This document shows, piece by piece, positions 1-11,720 of a stretch of 64,000 bases of DNA. Below the pieces are notes generated by a model, which saw only the letters and a program-made list of their open reading frames with translations, had not been told where the DNA came from and did not search any database. A program made the position numbers and the translations under genes. The stretch comes from Moniliella sp. 'wahieum' (Eukaryota > Basidiomycota > Moniliellomycetes > Moniliellales > Moniliellaceae): the NCBI GenBank assembly GCA_003971905.1, contig RSEE01000042.1, positions 485,421 to 549,420 on the forward strand, in the 5' to 3' direction. The stretch's first letter is position 1, and each line of letters opens with the position of its first letter.

Positions 1-408
1 CCACAGGGCCCATCAGTACTATTCAGTCCGTTGCTCGGCACACATCGTGCCGCTGTCAGCGCTGGACATGACAGTGACAGCGCTGACACTGCTCGAGCCC
101 CGATCATCGATTCTCCCCACACGTCTGTCCATTGAATATTGAGGCCTGAGGGTTGAGGGCTGAGGCCGAGGCTTGAGGGACGCTGCGCACAGACGCGCAG
201 AGGCCTCCGTGGCGCCCACACCTGCTTCAACCTTCCAGGGCAGATGAACGGGCACGTGGGTGGTAAAGTACACCAGGCGTGCCATGCGACCTGACGGGGC
301 TGCTTACCTAAGCCCGACACGCACGGTGTGGTGGTGTGGCGGGGGAGGACACTGGTAAGTGAGGTACGTACGGCCTGGCTTTGGTCGTCCGCTCGTCTTG
401 GTCCTCCC
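1..408. other. intergenic, no gene seen
   Basis: No conserved coding sequence is visible on either strand. Around 140-180 there is a run of short G-rich words (variants of TGAGGGC / GAGGCTTGAGG). Similar words recur near 26,400 and 27,530, both intergenic, so they may be a weak low-complexity spacer signature. The short open frames here have no recognisable family features. Confidence 0.5.
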
Positions 409-3400
409 ATGCCGCCGAGGGTCCGGACGAGGATGGGGGCGTCGGCCACCACATCCTCCTCGGCCGAGCCGTCGTCAACCATGAGTGGTGTGCCCACCGA
501 CTCGGTCCAGCCGCCGCGCCACTCCCCAGCCCCACTCGCCGCGCCCGCACTCGCACCCGCACCCATCCCGCCTTTGCTCCTTGACGACGACTCGGAGAAC
601 GACGAGGTTGACGACAGCCACGTTCCGGCGCGGCCTCGACGAATCCTGGCTGAGCGCACACCGTCTTTTGATGAGGGCGACCGGCCAACTCGCTCACCGC
701 GTCCGGAAAAGCCATCCCGACCCAGGCAACAGGAGATGGAACCAGAGGAGTTCGAGGAGGAGGCAGCGGAGGAGGAGGAAGACGACGAAGAAGAAGAAGA
801 ACATGATGATGAACCGGAGCGAGCCGTGTACCACCCACTCTACCCATCCCCACCCCTACTCCTGTTGCCCCCCGCTCCATCCCTCACACCAACACGCAGC
901 CGGACTTGGCGTTGGCCGAGGCGGACGAGCGGAACGTGATCAAGATCCTCATCACCACCGACAACCATGTGGGCTACCTAGAAAATGACCCCGTGCGCGG
1001 GCAAGATGCTCTCAACTCGTTCCGCGAGGCACTGCAGATTGCCAAGACCGAGCAGGTGGACATGGTGCTCTTGGCTGGCGACTTGTTTCATGACAACCAC
1101 CCTTCGCGCGACTCGCTGCACCAAGTCATGGGCGCACTGCGCGAGTACACCATGGGCAGTCGGCCGCTGTCACTGGCCTACGTGTCGGACCCAAGGGACT
1201 CGGCGCATCCCAAGTACAAGTGCGTTTTGGCCGCTCCTGCTTTTTCTGTGTTGTGTTACGCTGCTAACCGCGCTTGCTGTTGGTATAGGTTTGGGGCGGT
1301 GAATTACATGGAACCGTACTACAATGTGGCCATCCCTGTCTTTGCCATTCATGGGAACCACGATGATCGCCAAGGCTTGGGCCCCGACGGTCCTCTCTCG
1401 GCTCTGGACTTGCTCTCTACCGCGGGGTTGATCAACTATTTGGGCAAAAAACAACTTACCTTTGGGCAGCACCTCCCGCCGCACCGAGCAGCAACAGGTC
1501 GACGTCCGTCCCGCCTGATGCAAAAGGGAACCACCAAGTTGGCGCTGTATGGGCTGGGCAATCTACGCGACGAGCGATTGGCAATGGAGCTACGAATGCG
1601 GCGGGTGCGCATGTTCAAGCCGGTCGAAGACAGCGAGGCGTACTTTAACTTGCTGGCTGTACACCAGAACCGGCCGACGCGGAATGCGCCTGGAAGCGTC
1701 CGTGCCCGAAGGCGCCTTTGACGATAGCATTGACCTGGTGGTCTGGGGCCACGAACATAGCCGTACCACACCTGAAACGGTGCCACAAAAGTCGTACAAG
1801 ATCTGTCAGCCGGGTTCGACCGTCGTTACCATCCTTAAGCCAGGGCGAGGAGATTGCCAAATCGGTGCGCTGCTGACGATTTGTGGGAAAGAGTACGAGG
1901 TGGAGCGACGCGAGTTGCAGACCGTACGACCATTTGTGATTGAAGACTTTGATTTGGAAGAAGAGGTGGAGGTACGCGGGATCGTCTTGTCGGAAGAACG
2001 ATCGTACAAGTTGGTGCTCAAGATGCTCGAGGCCAAGATCGAGTCGCTGATTGTACGTGCCAAAGAGCAGTGGGCGGCGCGGCACAGCAGTCAGCAGGGT
2101 ACCCCCTCTGACGAGTTGGTCGAATGCCCCTTCCATATTGATCCTTTGCGCGTCAACTTTGAGAAACACGAAGTGGGCAAACTTGGTTCGATTTGGGTCC
2201 AATTGTTGGGCGAGTGGCCAACCCAAAGGATCTACTGGGCTTCAACCGAAGCGCGTCCAAAAGAAGAACGCCAAGACCGGACCGCGTTTGTCGATCCGCA
2301 AGAGATGGGCGTGATGGAGCGACTGCAAAAACTCGACCTCAACAAGATCATCTCTTTCTATTGTCCTGGGGCAAGAATTCGAAGGTCTGCCGGCACTCGT
2401 GTTGGACCATGGATTGCAAACGTCAGTAGAGAAGGACGATAAGAACGCATTGAACGAGATTATCCAACGCTCGCTCAAGCGCCAGATGCGTTCGGCGCTC
2501 CAAACGGCGCACGCGAGTGAGAGATTGACATGTCGCTACAAGATTCGTACCAGCAGGAGGTGGACATGGCCAAGGCGCAATACGGCGCTGCTCTCGGCCG
2601 CCAGCAGGAATGGCGACAATGGTGACCATGGCAGCATGGACCTCGACCGCGCTGGTCCCTCGGCGCCTGCTGCCAGCCGCCCCACGGGCCGGTCGGCCGC
2701 TTCGGCGGCGGCGCGTGCCTGATCCGGACCCCATGGACAATCCGGCGTCGAAGAGCAAGAAGAAGTGCGTGCGCCTCGGGCGCAAACGGCGCGAGGGCGA
2801 GCAGCGGCTGCCCCGGCCGCACGTAAGCCGCCGCGCGCCGGGCGCCAAGCGAGTCGGGAACGAAGGCCTCGGCTTCGGTTCGGCCGACTCGGCTGCGAGG
2901 TCCAGTACGCGCCAGCGCGGCTCGCGACCCAACTATATGAGGGAGGAGGAGGAGGAGGAGGAAGAGGAGGACCAGGAGGAAGAAGCGGAGGAAGACCAAG
3001 ACCAGGACGACGGCGCGGGAGTACACCCTGCGCCTCGCTCCCAACTGTTCCTGGGGGCAGCACACCTAGCTGGAACGCGTTGGAAGACGAACAAGTTCCC
3101 GCGCTGGCCGCCGAGGGACAAGCGTCCCGGCCCCAGTCCCTCTCCGCCTCCGCCTCCGCCCAAACGGACGCCGCCACGTCTCGCTCAGCCGCCCAGGCCA
3201 CACTGACCAGCTCGGTCGCGGGCGGGGGCGTGGCCGGTCGCTGGCTTTGGGCTTGGGAGTCGGCCCGGGAAGCGGGCAGGCCGAGGCCGGGGAGGCGCGA
3301 CTCGCCCACCGCTGGCCAGGGGCGCAACGCGGCTCGGCGCGCGCCTCCGTCCGAGTCGGATTCGGACATTGAGTTTATGGAGAGTCGCAAGTTCCGTCAA

Positions 3401-3544
3401 CGGGCTTGCGACTTGCCTCCCAGAGTCAGACCCAGCCTACCGCCGTGCTCGTCGTCGTATTTGATCGTGCGAGGCAGTCCTCTTGGGACTGGTACCCACG
3501 TACCGGTGCCTCGGCACGCTGCACCATACATATGCGTAGAGTGA
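409..3544 (+). CDS. MRE11: MRE11 double-strand-break repair nuclease (frames broken)
   Basis: Mre11 is the manganese-dependent nuclease of the MRX/MRN complex, which processes DNA ends and acts at telomeres. The phosphoesterase motifs appear in order: TTDNHVG (DxH, about 954-974), AGDLFHDN (about 1072-1095), GNHDD (about 1354-1368), HQNR (about 1669-1680) and VVWGHEH (1738-1758), then the capping region with VANPKD (about 2215) and ALVLDHGLQ (about 2394). Two introns are visible. Intron 826-899 has a GTGTAC donor and ends CAG; it joins an acidic N-terminus to PDLALAEADERNV. Intron 1220-1288 has a GTGCGT donor, CTGCTAAC branch and TAG end. The start is uncertain: in-frame ATGs lie at 409, 433, 481 and 736. 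The C-terminus is long, basic and acidic and low in complexity. Frame changes without introns occur near 1700, 2215, 2245-2285 and 2380, so the reading frame as given is not continuous. The stop at 3542-3544 is the least certain point. Confidence 0.9.
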
Positions 3545-5371
3545 GACGCGGTGGCAGGCCAAAAAGGGCAAACGAGGTAGTGAAGCTAGCGCCTGGGTGA
3601 TTGATTAGTCACAGTGGCTCCCGTGACTAGTATGGCTAGGCAATGACTAGTAACTAGTGGTTCAGTAATTTACTACTAGTGAACAGCGCCAACCAACTTA
3701 GTCCTCAACCTCCATTCAACAGGCTAAACCGTTGTAAATGAGGGCTTAGTAGCCTGGCTGGTGTTGGGGGATTGGTGGGTAAGATCTAAGAGACAACCAG
3801 TTATACGGATGGCCATCAGCATCATGCATCAGCCAGCCACAGCCTGGGCGGATGCTTGCTCAACTCTTGAGGAGTCACTAGTCATAGTCATGCCCTTCCA
3901 CGGGGCGAAGGGTTGCCGGTTAATCATTGACTGGCTGCCACTGAGGCCCCCCACTCGTGTGGCTTGTGCTGCCACGACGGTTGAAAGAAGATGCAGGTCC
4001 CAGTTCAAGCTGAGCGCTGAGCCACTGAGGGCTATTAGATACTGATTCGAGCCTCTCCCGCGACTCGCTTTTGCCTCGAGGAGGTTGCGCATTGGTTGAA
4101 CGTTGAAGTACGTTTGAACCTCGTGCCACTGGAAGATAGTAAGTGGCGTGGTCGGAGTAATTACACAGCTATACAAAAGAGCATTCGTGCCAGTCGGACT
4201 GGGACAGTGGCCACAACAACGGTTGCTATTGGCTCAGCCTGAGGGCTCAGCCTGTGAGCGCTCGTACGCACGTCACAGTGGCCCGTGCACCTCCCACAGC
4301 TGTCTCGATTAAGTTCTAACGGCTGGGCTGCTGAGTACTGAGTATTACAGAGCTGAGTACTAAGACTGAGTATGAGCGTGCGGGATATGCGTGAGGAATG
4401 TTGGGGTCAAAAACCTTATAGACACGAGTGCAGTTCGCCTCCTCATATCTCGATCGTAGGGGCATGTGTTTCAATCGGGCACAACCTACTTTTCATTGTG
4501 CCGGGCTGTCCAGCGCTGTCCACTGCCTTTTAATGGCACCGCCCTTGTTGTCGCCCACAACAAAAGAGTCAATTGTCCGCTGAACTTCAACTTGAACTCC
4601 ACCCAGGCTTGAATGTTTGAGGCCCCGGAAGAATGAACGTGTTCGGAACTCACGTATCAAAGATAGATATTAGATCTGCTTTGCTCTGCAACTGCCCTCC
4701 TCCCCTGCCCGAAGAGCTTGTAGCACGCCGTCTCAGATCTCAGATCTCAGTAACTCAGTACCCAGTCCTCAGTTGAGACATCCAGGACCAGGCACAGGAG
4801 CACAGTGGTGGATTGGGTTGCCACATTATGCATCTTCGGCGTCGATGAGCGGCCGAGCCGTTGAACGTCTGAACTCCCAATCAAGCGTGTGGATGGTGCT
4901 CCCTCTATCGTGCTTTAAGCTTTTCAGGCTTCATTAATCATTGCTCTCTCGGCCATTGAGGTCAGAATGCATTCCGCACGCTGGATTGTTGTTGCACCAC
5001 TTACGAGCTACTGCCGGACGATGGAATATTGTAGACTCGCTGCGGAGATGGCACTGATGAGTTGGTTACTGTTTCCCGCGGCTGTGCTGGTAGTATGTCG
5101 TTGGTGCACATGCCGTTTGTCCACAAATACCAGACAACAACGGCGCCACCACGCAAGTGATCCCGAAGGCAACAGCGTTAGCCAACGCTCTGTCTCCGCA
5201 ACACTTATAAGCCTACCACCCCACCCCCCCACCATTCGTCATCCTGGCATCCCCTAGCACACACGCACCCCTAGTTCACACCGTTTCCCCCAGCATTCTT
5301 CTCTCCTTCCTAATTCGCTGCACAGAACCTTTCATCGCCATCATGTCCAACGCTGTCCCTCCAGCGACGAG
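3545..5371. other. gene-free stretch with repeated short words
   Basis: About 1.8 kb without credible coding. It is lower in GC than its neighbours. It holds clusters of short words: ACTAGT and its variants at 3600-3690, GGCTCAGCCTG at 4230-4255, CTGAGTACT/TGAGTAT at 4330-4375, and CTCAGAT repeats at 4733-4752. The right end is the likely promoter of the next gene. Confidence 0.5.
5209..5216 (+). promoter_or_regulatory. possible TATA element upstream of the 5.4 kb ORF
   Basis: An ACTTATAAGCC sequence lies about 130-160 bases upstream of the candidate start codons at 5343 and 5372. A pyrimidine-rich leader (CTTCTCTCCTTCC) follows. The position is suggestive only. Confidence 0.3.
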
Positions 5372-6162
5372 ATGTCCTCCTCTGAACAACAGGCGCTCCA
5401 AAGATTGGACCAAGCTCTGCTCAATCTACGTCGGGATGCCTCGCTGTACGCCCACACCAACCGGCTGAACCGCTCTCAATCGGCTTTGGTATCACAAGCG
5501 TGGCTTCCCATCGAGGAGGTATTCCAGCCGTCAGCCATCAAAGGAACCAACGAAGAGGAGCTTTCTTCTCTCCGTTCCGAGGGAATGATACCGCAATGGG
5601 GTACAACAGCTACTCCCACCCTTGTTGCAGGTGGCAACAGCCATTTGTTATCGCTTTCTGCCAAGCCCCGTCCTCGTCGCGTCCGGCCCCAACGCACACC
5701 CTGCTCCCATCGTGGCTCCGTTGATTTGCCGCCTCCAAGGGAAGAAGCAGAGGAAAGCCAAGAAGAAGCTACTGAATTTGATACGCTGGTCAACCACTTG
5801 GTCGCCGCATCCCAAAGTCGGTTGGAAGATCAATGTGCCTTTATGACTGGGCTTCGGTCGGATGTCGCTTCCTACACCTCTTCGTCCGACATGTCGGAAG
5901 ATCCACCCACACCCGAAATGGGGCGGGCCTAGACTGGCCTCTTCCCTCGCCCCTTTCCTCCCCTCGGTCGTTAACTTCTCGTCTCCCTTCGTCCTCTGCT
6001 GGATCCCATCCTCCGCCCTCGTCGTTTCCGCGCCACGCACTCAACTTTACCATCCCCGTCCGGCGCTCTACCAAGCGAATCAGCCGACTTTGGAAAGGAT
6101 CCAGTCTGGCCGCCGGTGCAACCGGCGAACTGCACAGTGCTGGTCGTTGCCAAACCGATTGA
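5372..6162 (+). CDS. hypothetical Ser/Pro-rich protein
   Basis: I do not recognise this protein. The first frame opens at ATG 5372 (another ATG in a different frame lies at 5343) and gives about 186 residues beginning MSSSEQQALQRLDQALLNLR, a possible short amphipathic helix. Ser/Pro/Glu-rich sequence follows. A second frame continues the same composition to a stop at 6160-6162, including a basic stretch RRSTKRISRLWKG, so one frame change near 5,930 probably splits a single protein of about 260 residues. There is no signal peptide and no membrane segment. Support is composition, start context and a plausible upstream TATA, not homology. Confidence 0.45.
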
Positions 6163-6916
6163 TTGATCTCTCTTACGCACGTGTCATGTTCTCTTAGGGT
6201 CTTGTCGCCAACCGATCGTTATTCCCGCCCCCCACTCTCGTTCCCAGTCGCCTTTCCTGTCCATGGCATGCACCGTGCTTGGGCGATTCGCACTGCTGTT
6301 CTACTACCAATGGCGCAGGCGCCTGCCGATATTGTACCACCAATTTGCGTTGGTTCTCACCACCGCCACACACCTCCACATCGCCCTCATATTATACACC
6401 CTTCCTGTGCTGTTGTTAATGGTGTTTTTTCTTGTTGCTCTTCCCGCTCCTGTCATCATGTCATCGATCATCGCGTAATGTATGTCTACTCGCTTCAGCA
6501 CGGCGGTCCGAGGGATGGTGCGCGCGACAAAAGATGCGCAGGTAGTAGTGCTGTCCTGGTTCGTTTTTTCGTATCCGTATACCACATTGATGTGGCGGGC
6601 AACCGCGCCTGCCGCAACCGTCCCGTGTGACCATCACCTGTTGGCGGTTGCTAAAAGCCAGGCCGCCGCCCAGCCAACCCAACGGCTGCCATGGCGGAAT
6701 TCCGCTGCGGCATCTGGCCAGGGGCGGAACGGGCGGGGCGGGCTGAATTCGATGGCTGCAAACGGCGCCAACACGCTGGCCCACCACCTTCTGCCGTCGC
6801 CGTTGCTGTCCTTTGCGCGTGAATGTGAGCGCCTGCTCCCCGCCTAGTCTCTGCGTCTCGGTGCTGACCCTTGCCCGCCTGCGTTCTGACCCTGCCCCTG
6901 CCCCTGTCCCGCAGCC
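6163..6916. other. intergenic and 5' leader of the V-ATPase gene
   Basis: Contains several short open frames on both strands, one of them hydrophobic (6263-6478), but none shows family features and they overlap one another. The last 60 bases before ATG 6917 are pyrimidine-rich (CCCTGCCCCTG repeats), as in a fungal leader. Confidence 0.45.
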
Positions 6917-7419
6917 ATGACTGCCACTAACTTCAACACGGAGCTGTGCCCCGTCTACGCGCCCTTTTTCGGCGCCATGGGCTGTGCTGCGGCCATTGTG
7001 TTTACCTGCTTTGGCGCTTCGTACGGCACGGCCAAGCGCGTGTCGGTCTGAGCGCGATGGGTGTCCTGCGCCCCGACTTGCTCATCAAGTCCATCATCCC
7101 CGTCATTATGGCCGGTATCGTGGCCATCTACGGTCTGGTGGTCTCGGTACTCATCTCCTCGGGGATCAAGTCGCCCATGTCGCTGTACGCCGGCTTTGTC
7201 CAGCTCGGCGCCGGCTTGTCCGTTGGCCTGGCTGGTCTTGCAGCTGGGTTTGCGATTGGCGTGGTAGGGGACGCAGGCGTGCGCGGTACGGCACAGCAGC
7301 CTCGTCTGTTCATTGGCATGGTGCTCATCCTCATTTTTGCCGAGGTGCTCGTCTATGGCTTGATTGTCGCCCTCATCATGAACACCCGTGTCCAAGACGA
7401 CATTGGCTGCTCGCTGTAA
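6917..7419 (+). CDS. VMA3: V-type H+-ATPase proteolipid subunit c (one frame break)
   Basis: Subunit c forms the membrane ring of the V-ATPase, which acidifies vacuoles and endomembranes. The protein starts at ATG 6917 ([20 protein letters not shown]) and ends at TAA 7417-7419, about 165 residues with four membrane helices, the usual length. Diagnostic segments are [59 protein letters not shown] and the last helix with its proton-carrying Glu (LILIFAEV). A single base is missing at about 7035, after GTAK, and shifts the frame. The last helix reads AEVLVYG where the family has AEVLGLYG, so three bases also seem absent near 7350. Both look like sequence errors, because a disrupted c subunit would disable the enzyme. 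It converges on the GMC gene to the right. Confidence 0.95.
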
Positions 7420-8225
7420 TCCCCCCGTCTTTTTTCACCGCACTGTGAAACGTTCGGAGAAGGCTTGGGGCCATGGTGCGGTTCACTTTGTCCTAGTGTT
7501 CTCCCTTTGTCTCTCGTCCTTCGTCCCTCGTCCTTCGTCCCTCGTCTCACACCCCTCATCCCTTGCCCTGCCTCTCCTCTCCTCCCTCTCCTTTCCCTCA
7601 CTCTCTCTTTTCATCCATGGTTCACCATTTGGGGAGGACCCACCCGCCCTAACCCCTATTTCATGCCAAGCACCACAACGGCGTCTGTTCCGGACCCATT
7701 CTCCCTCCCTGCCCTAAAGAGTTAACGGTCAAATGTATGCAGTGGTGTGCGACGCCTGCTTTTTGTTTCTTCTTTCTTCGCCCACGTCGTACATGTGTCC
7801 GAGCCTGGCTGGTAGGTGGAGGAAGTACTGCAATGCTCCCTAAGCATCGACCTGGAGACCTGTGCCAGTGTGGCAACCTTTCTCTGTTCAATCTGTTGAG
7901 ACACTTGGGATCAGGGCATGGACCGAACAAATGACTACATGGCGGCTACATCGTTCGAGGAACAAATGTGCGACAAAAGGGGAACGTCAGCGGCGGGTTG
8001 AGTCATGTATAAAAAAGTAAATTCGCGTCCTCCCCATGCGTTGTAATGCTCCTCTCGTTGGCATCGAGCGCAATGGTAATAGGCAGAGAAAAGGATGGGC
8101 AAGGGACGCGAAGAGGCATGTCGCCATACGGCGAGAGGGAAGAGAGAGGGGAAGGTACCTTCCCACTTCCCCACCATCTACCTGTAATAAAAGGGATGGG
8201 CGTGTTTGGCGTCATGTATCTCTCG
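7420..8225. other. convergent intergenic with pyrimidine tract
   Basis: Space between two convergent genes. At 7495-7615 there is a strongly pyrimidine-biased tract built from repeated TCGTCCTTCGTCCC units and then CTCTCC units. No coding or RNA gene is seen. Confidence 0.5.
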
Positions 8226-10521
8226 TTACAGCAACAAGGCAACCGCCCCAAGGACGAGAATCCCCACTCCCACTGTCGAAACCAGAGGGTGGGCCGCACC
8301 ACTTTTGTGCGTTTTGGTAGAAGCTGCATGCGTGCCCGAGGCGCTGGCGGTAGCAGGGACACTGCCGGTGGCCGTCGGGTTGGTAGAGACGGTGGTGCCG
8401 TTGGTGCGATGGCCTTGTAGGTTTGGTTGTTGGCCTTGGCCTTGATCAGATCGGCGCCAATCTCAGCGAGGCCATACGTGATGGTCATGAGATGCTGCGA
8501 CATGGAGAGCGGCGGGACGGAGAATCGATGACGCGAAGATGTTGGGTTTGTACACAGCAAACTCGCCATCCCACCACCCCGCCCAACTCGAGCGGTAACA
8601 TGGAGCAGGACGAGCTGGGGTGGTACTCGGTTCCGGACGTGTTAGCCACATACGTGTTCCAATCAGCGTCCGACTGCACCGCCGCTCCCGGCGCCAATTC
8701 CGTCGCGGCAAATTGGGTTAGCGGCGCGGTCGTACCCACAGTCCGGGCCAAGCGGCAGCCTTCCCGCATGATCGTCACATCCTCCTCGTGCAACAGGTAG
8801 CCAGGGTCCACAGCGGGATGGTCAAAGGGAGAGGTGTGTTGATCTTGACGCTGCCACGGGAAACCGGGTGCTGGAGACCACACTCGACGAGAATGTTGCC
8901 ATACGTGTTGCCAAGCAGAATCTCGACGGCCGGCACGTCGTGCGGGTACATATTGTCGACCAGCTCGATGCTCGTCGCGTGGAAGCCAGCTTTGACGCTG
9001 GCCGGCGCATCGTATGCGTCCACGTAGGAGGCAATGTTGGAACGGTACTTGGAAAGGAAGGTGGTCACATTGCCGCCCAGCACCTTACTGAGCGGAATGT
9101 AGGCCGTAGCCGAGTTGACGTAACTGTCCACCGTCGCATTGCCCGTCACTTTGGCCGGGGCAATGGTGGTGTTGATGGCCGGAGAAAACTTGACCGAGCT
9201 AGAGAGGTGGTCTTGCAGATGGAACCCGACACCGGGCACGTTGGCCACTTGCGCAATTCCCAACGGGTCCAGTACCGAGGCATCAGCCACGCCCGACAGC
9301 TGAAGCAGCTGCGGGGACCCAATCACACCAGCCGAAAGGATGACCTCGTTGCTAGCGTTGACAGTATAGTTGGCCTGGCCTGGCCCGGCAGCAAACTCAA
9401 CCCCGGTCGCGGTGGGAGGAGAGGTGGTGTTGTCAAAGAGAATCTTGGTGGCTTGGTACCCGTCAGGACATAGAGATTGGGCCGGTCCAGATTCGGGTCC
9501 AGGTAACCGTCGCGAGCAAAGGAACGCGTCCAGTTGGCCGGGTTGATGGAACGACATGGACAAGAAGGGGCCTGAGTTGTTCCCTCCGTATGCATCCTGG
9601 TTAATCTCCATGTTGGCCGCCGTCGCCGCAGCACCGAGGAACGCGCCCACGTCTTCGTACGTAAAGCCAGGGTACGAATGGTGAATCGGGCCAGAGCTGC
9701 CATGGTAGGAAGCATTGTAAGGGACCAAGGTTCCCTGGTAGCCTGGGTTCCCGGATGCAATGATCGCTTCAGCCTCGTCATCGATGGGGGTGTAGGTTTC
9801 CGATCGTTTCATCGCGTCCAGCACATTGTTCCAGGACCAGATGTCTTGGGCAGCGCTGCTCACGTTGGCCATCAGGTTGGACCAGCTGTTCTGCTCTACC
9901 TCGGGCTGCCGCACAAGGTAGAGCCCATTGATGGCTGACGAACCACCGAGCGTTTTGCCCCGCGGCCACGGAAGCTGACGGTTGAACAAGTGGATTGGGA
10001 GGTGGTAAGGTAGGCCCAATCCATGTCGGTCCCGACGGAAGAGTTGTACAGCTAAGATGCAAAATAGTAGGAAGAAAGGAAAGGGCCACAGTTAACGGAG
10101 GGAACCCTAGAGGGACAACTGGAGAAGGGTATATAATAGGAGGGATAGAAAAGAGAGAGCGACGTACATTGGCTGCAGGGATCGTGACGCTGGGATCGTC
10201 GCCTTCGCCACTGGGGCCGGCCTCGATGACGACGACGGTCAAGTTGGCCTGTTCCGTCAGGCGCGAGGCCAGCACCAGACCAGCATTGCCGCCGCCTACA
10301 ATGACATAGTCGAACGCCTGGCGGTCAAACGCCTGGCCGTTGTTCGAAATGCCAGCCGGGGCGGTGGGGGCTGCGCGGCCGAACAGGCGGCCACGAGAGG
10401 GAGCAGTGGCAGCAGCAGCGGTGGCAGCAGCAGCAGCAGCAGCAGCAGCAGTGGTGGCCAGTAGGGCCGAGCACAGCACCGAGCGTCGTGCCGGGCGGGA
10501 GGACGACGAGGACAATGCCAT
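8226..10521 (-). CDS. secreted GMC-family oxidoreductase with GPI-like tail
   Basis: A flavoprotein of the glucose-methanol-choline family (aryl-alcohol or glucose oxidase-like); the substrate cannot be told. From ATG 10521 there is a signal-like N-terminus with a long Ala run, then the FAD-binding [17 protein letters not shown] and the Glu of VIEAGPS. An intron at 10052-10167 (donor GTACGT, ends TTAG) follows IPAAN. Then come the GMC signature [16 protein letters not shown] (about 9930-9970), the second signature [15 protein letters not shown], and a C-terminal active-site stretch [13 protein letters not shown]. After a Thr/Ser/Ala linker the protein ends in a hydrophobic segment ([15 protein letters not shown]) with stop at 8226-8228. 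That is consistent with a GPI signal or membrane anchor at the cell surface. Frame breaks occur near 9990, 9500, 8790, 8600 and 8440. Confidence 0.88.
10395..10455. repeat. GCA/GCT trinucleotide tract coding poly-Ala
   Basis: An imperfect run of GCA/GCG triplets read on the minus strand as poly-Ala in the signal region of the GMC oxidoreductase. Such tracts vary in length by replication slippage. Here it lengthens the segment between the signal core and the Rossmann fold. Confidence 0.7.
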
Positions 10522-11720
10522 TGATGGTTGTAGCAATGCGCTGTGGTGAGGGGGAGGTGGACGGGTGGGAGCGGGTTCAGAGGGGGAGGCGTGCCGGAGG
10601 GAGGATAATGATGGAGGATGTGGAAGAGAAGGGGGCAGGAGGTGCTCGGGGGCCTTGCCTGAGGCCGGAGGGGGGACTGACTACGATACTATAAAGGCTA
10701 GCCACGGCTGCTGGTGCTGGAGGGGATGTTTGCTGGGCGGCGCAGAGCGGGGGCAGCCACTGGGCGTCGGCAGTGGCGTTGTCTGGTCTGGGGCGCTCCC
10801 TCTGCTTCAATCAAACTGCGCCGCCCGCTGGAAAAATCAGCACATAGCGCACCGCGCCCCACACAGGCCCCGTGCGGGGCAGTCCCAGGGCAGGATGCAT
10901 GATGCGTATCGGTGATGCGATCCGCGTGTACACTGCCCCTGCGCCGCAGTGTTGACAGCCACTGCACGGGTGCCTGAGACGCTTCCCCACACGTCCCACG
11001 CGTCACGCGTCAAGCTCGTCAAGCGCGTCAGGCCTCAGGCTCAAGCGTTTCCAGGTGCGGCTGTTCGGCCAGCGAGCGCATTACGCGCGTCACGAGAGGG
11101 TGTTCTGTTGTTTCTGTTGTCGCGAGCAGGAGTGTGACAGCGCCCCGCTACCACTCCACTTTCTCAAGCGCCCGGGCGCCGAGGAGGAGCATCTTTAGCG
11201 CTTAGCTGGCGTCGTCGGACCTCCTTCAGTCGGCCCTGTAGCTGTCGTTCCTGTTCCATTCCACCCCCCCCCCTGCTTCAAACACCACATGCGTTTTCAT
11301 CATCAACTCAGTCAGGCTCACGCTGAGGCTCAGCTCACATGCTCAGCGGCCTCAGCGTCAGCGCCCAACTGAGCGCTCAGCACCTCTCCAGCTCACATGC
11401 ACAAGTCACACATGTCACACACGTGGAGCGATCGCCTCGCCGATCCTCGTATCCATCACCCTACTCACGTACGCCTCCCGTGGCGCGTAGCAGGCCTGCT
11501 ATGTAATAGCAGGCCTAGCAGATGCCTGAACCCCACTAGCCCTTTCCAGCCCTCTGCTCCAAAACGTCTCAACATACCGGTTATACCGGACTTACCTTTC
11601 TTCATGTTCACTGCAACCCGAACGCCATCCACTGGCCACCTCTCTTCCCTGCTACATTCTCATCATCAAATTCTCAGCTAATTACTTGCCGCTTCTCTTA
11701 CGCAATCAGTCTCTCACCTC
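10522..11720. other. intergenic, promoter side of the GMC gene
   Basis: No supported gene. A TTTATAG sequence (minus strand) about 170 bases upstream of the GMC start could be its TATA element. At 11310-11420 there is a stretch of overlapping CTCAG/CTCACATG words. The remainder shows only short, mutually overlapping open frames. Confidence 0.45.

Noticed and set aside
6263-6478. Hydrophobic 71-residue plus-strand frame
   Set aside because: Overlaps other frames, lacks leader or splice signals, and has no similarity that I can recognise.
7640-7665. CCCTAACCCCTA, considered as a telomerase RNA template
   Set aside because: It has an extra C compared with a TTAGGG template, lies in the V-ATPase 3' region and has no supporting RNA structure visible.
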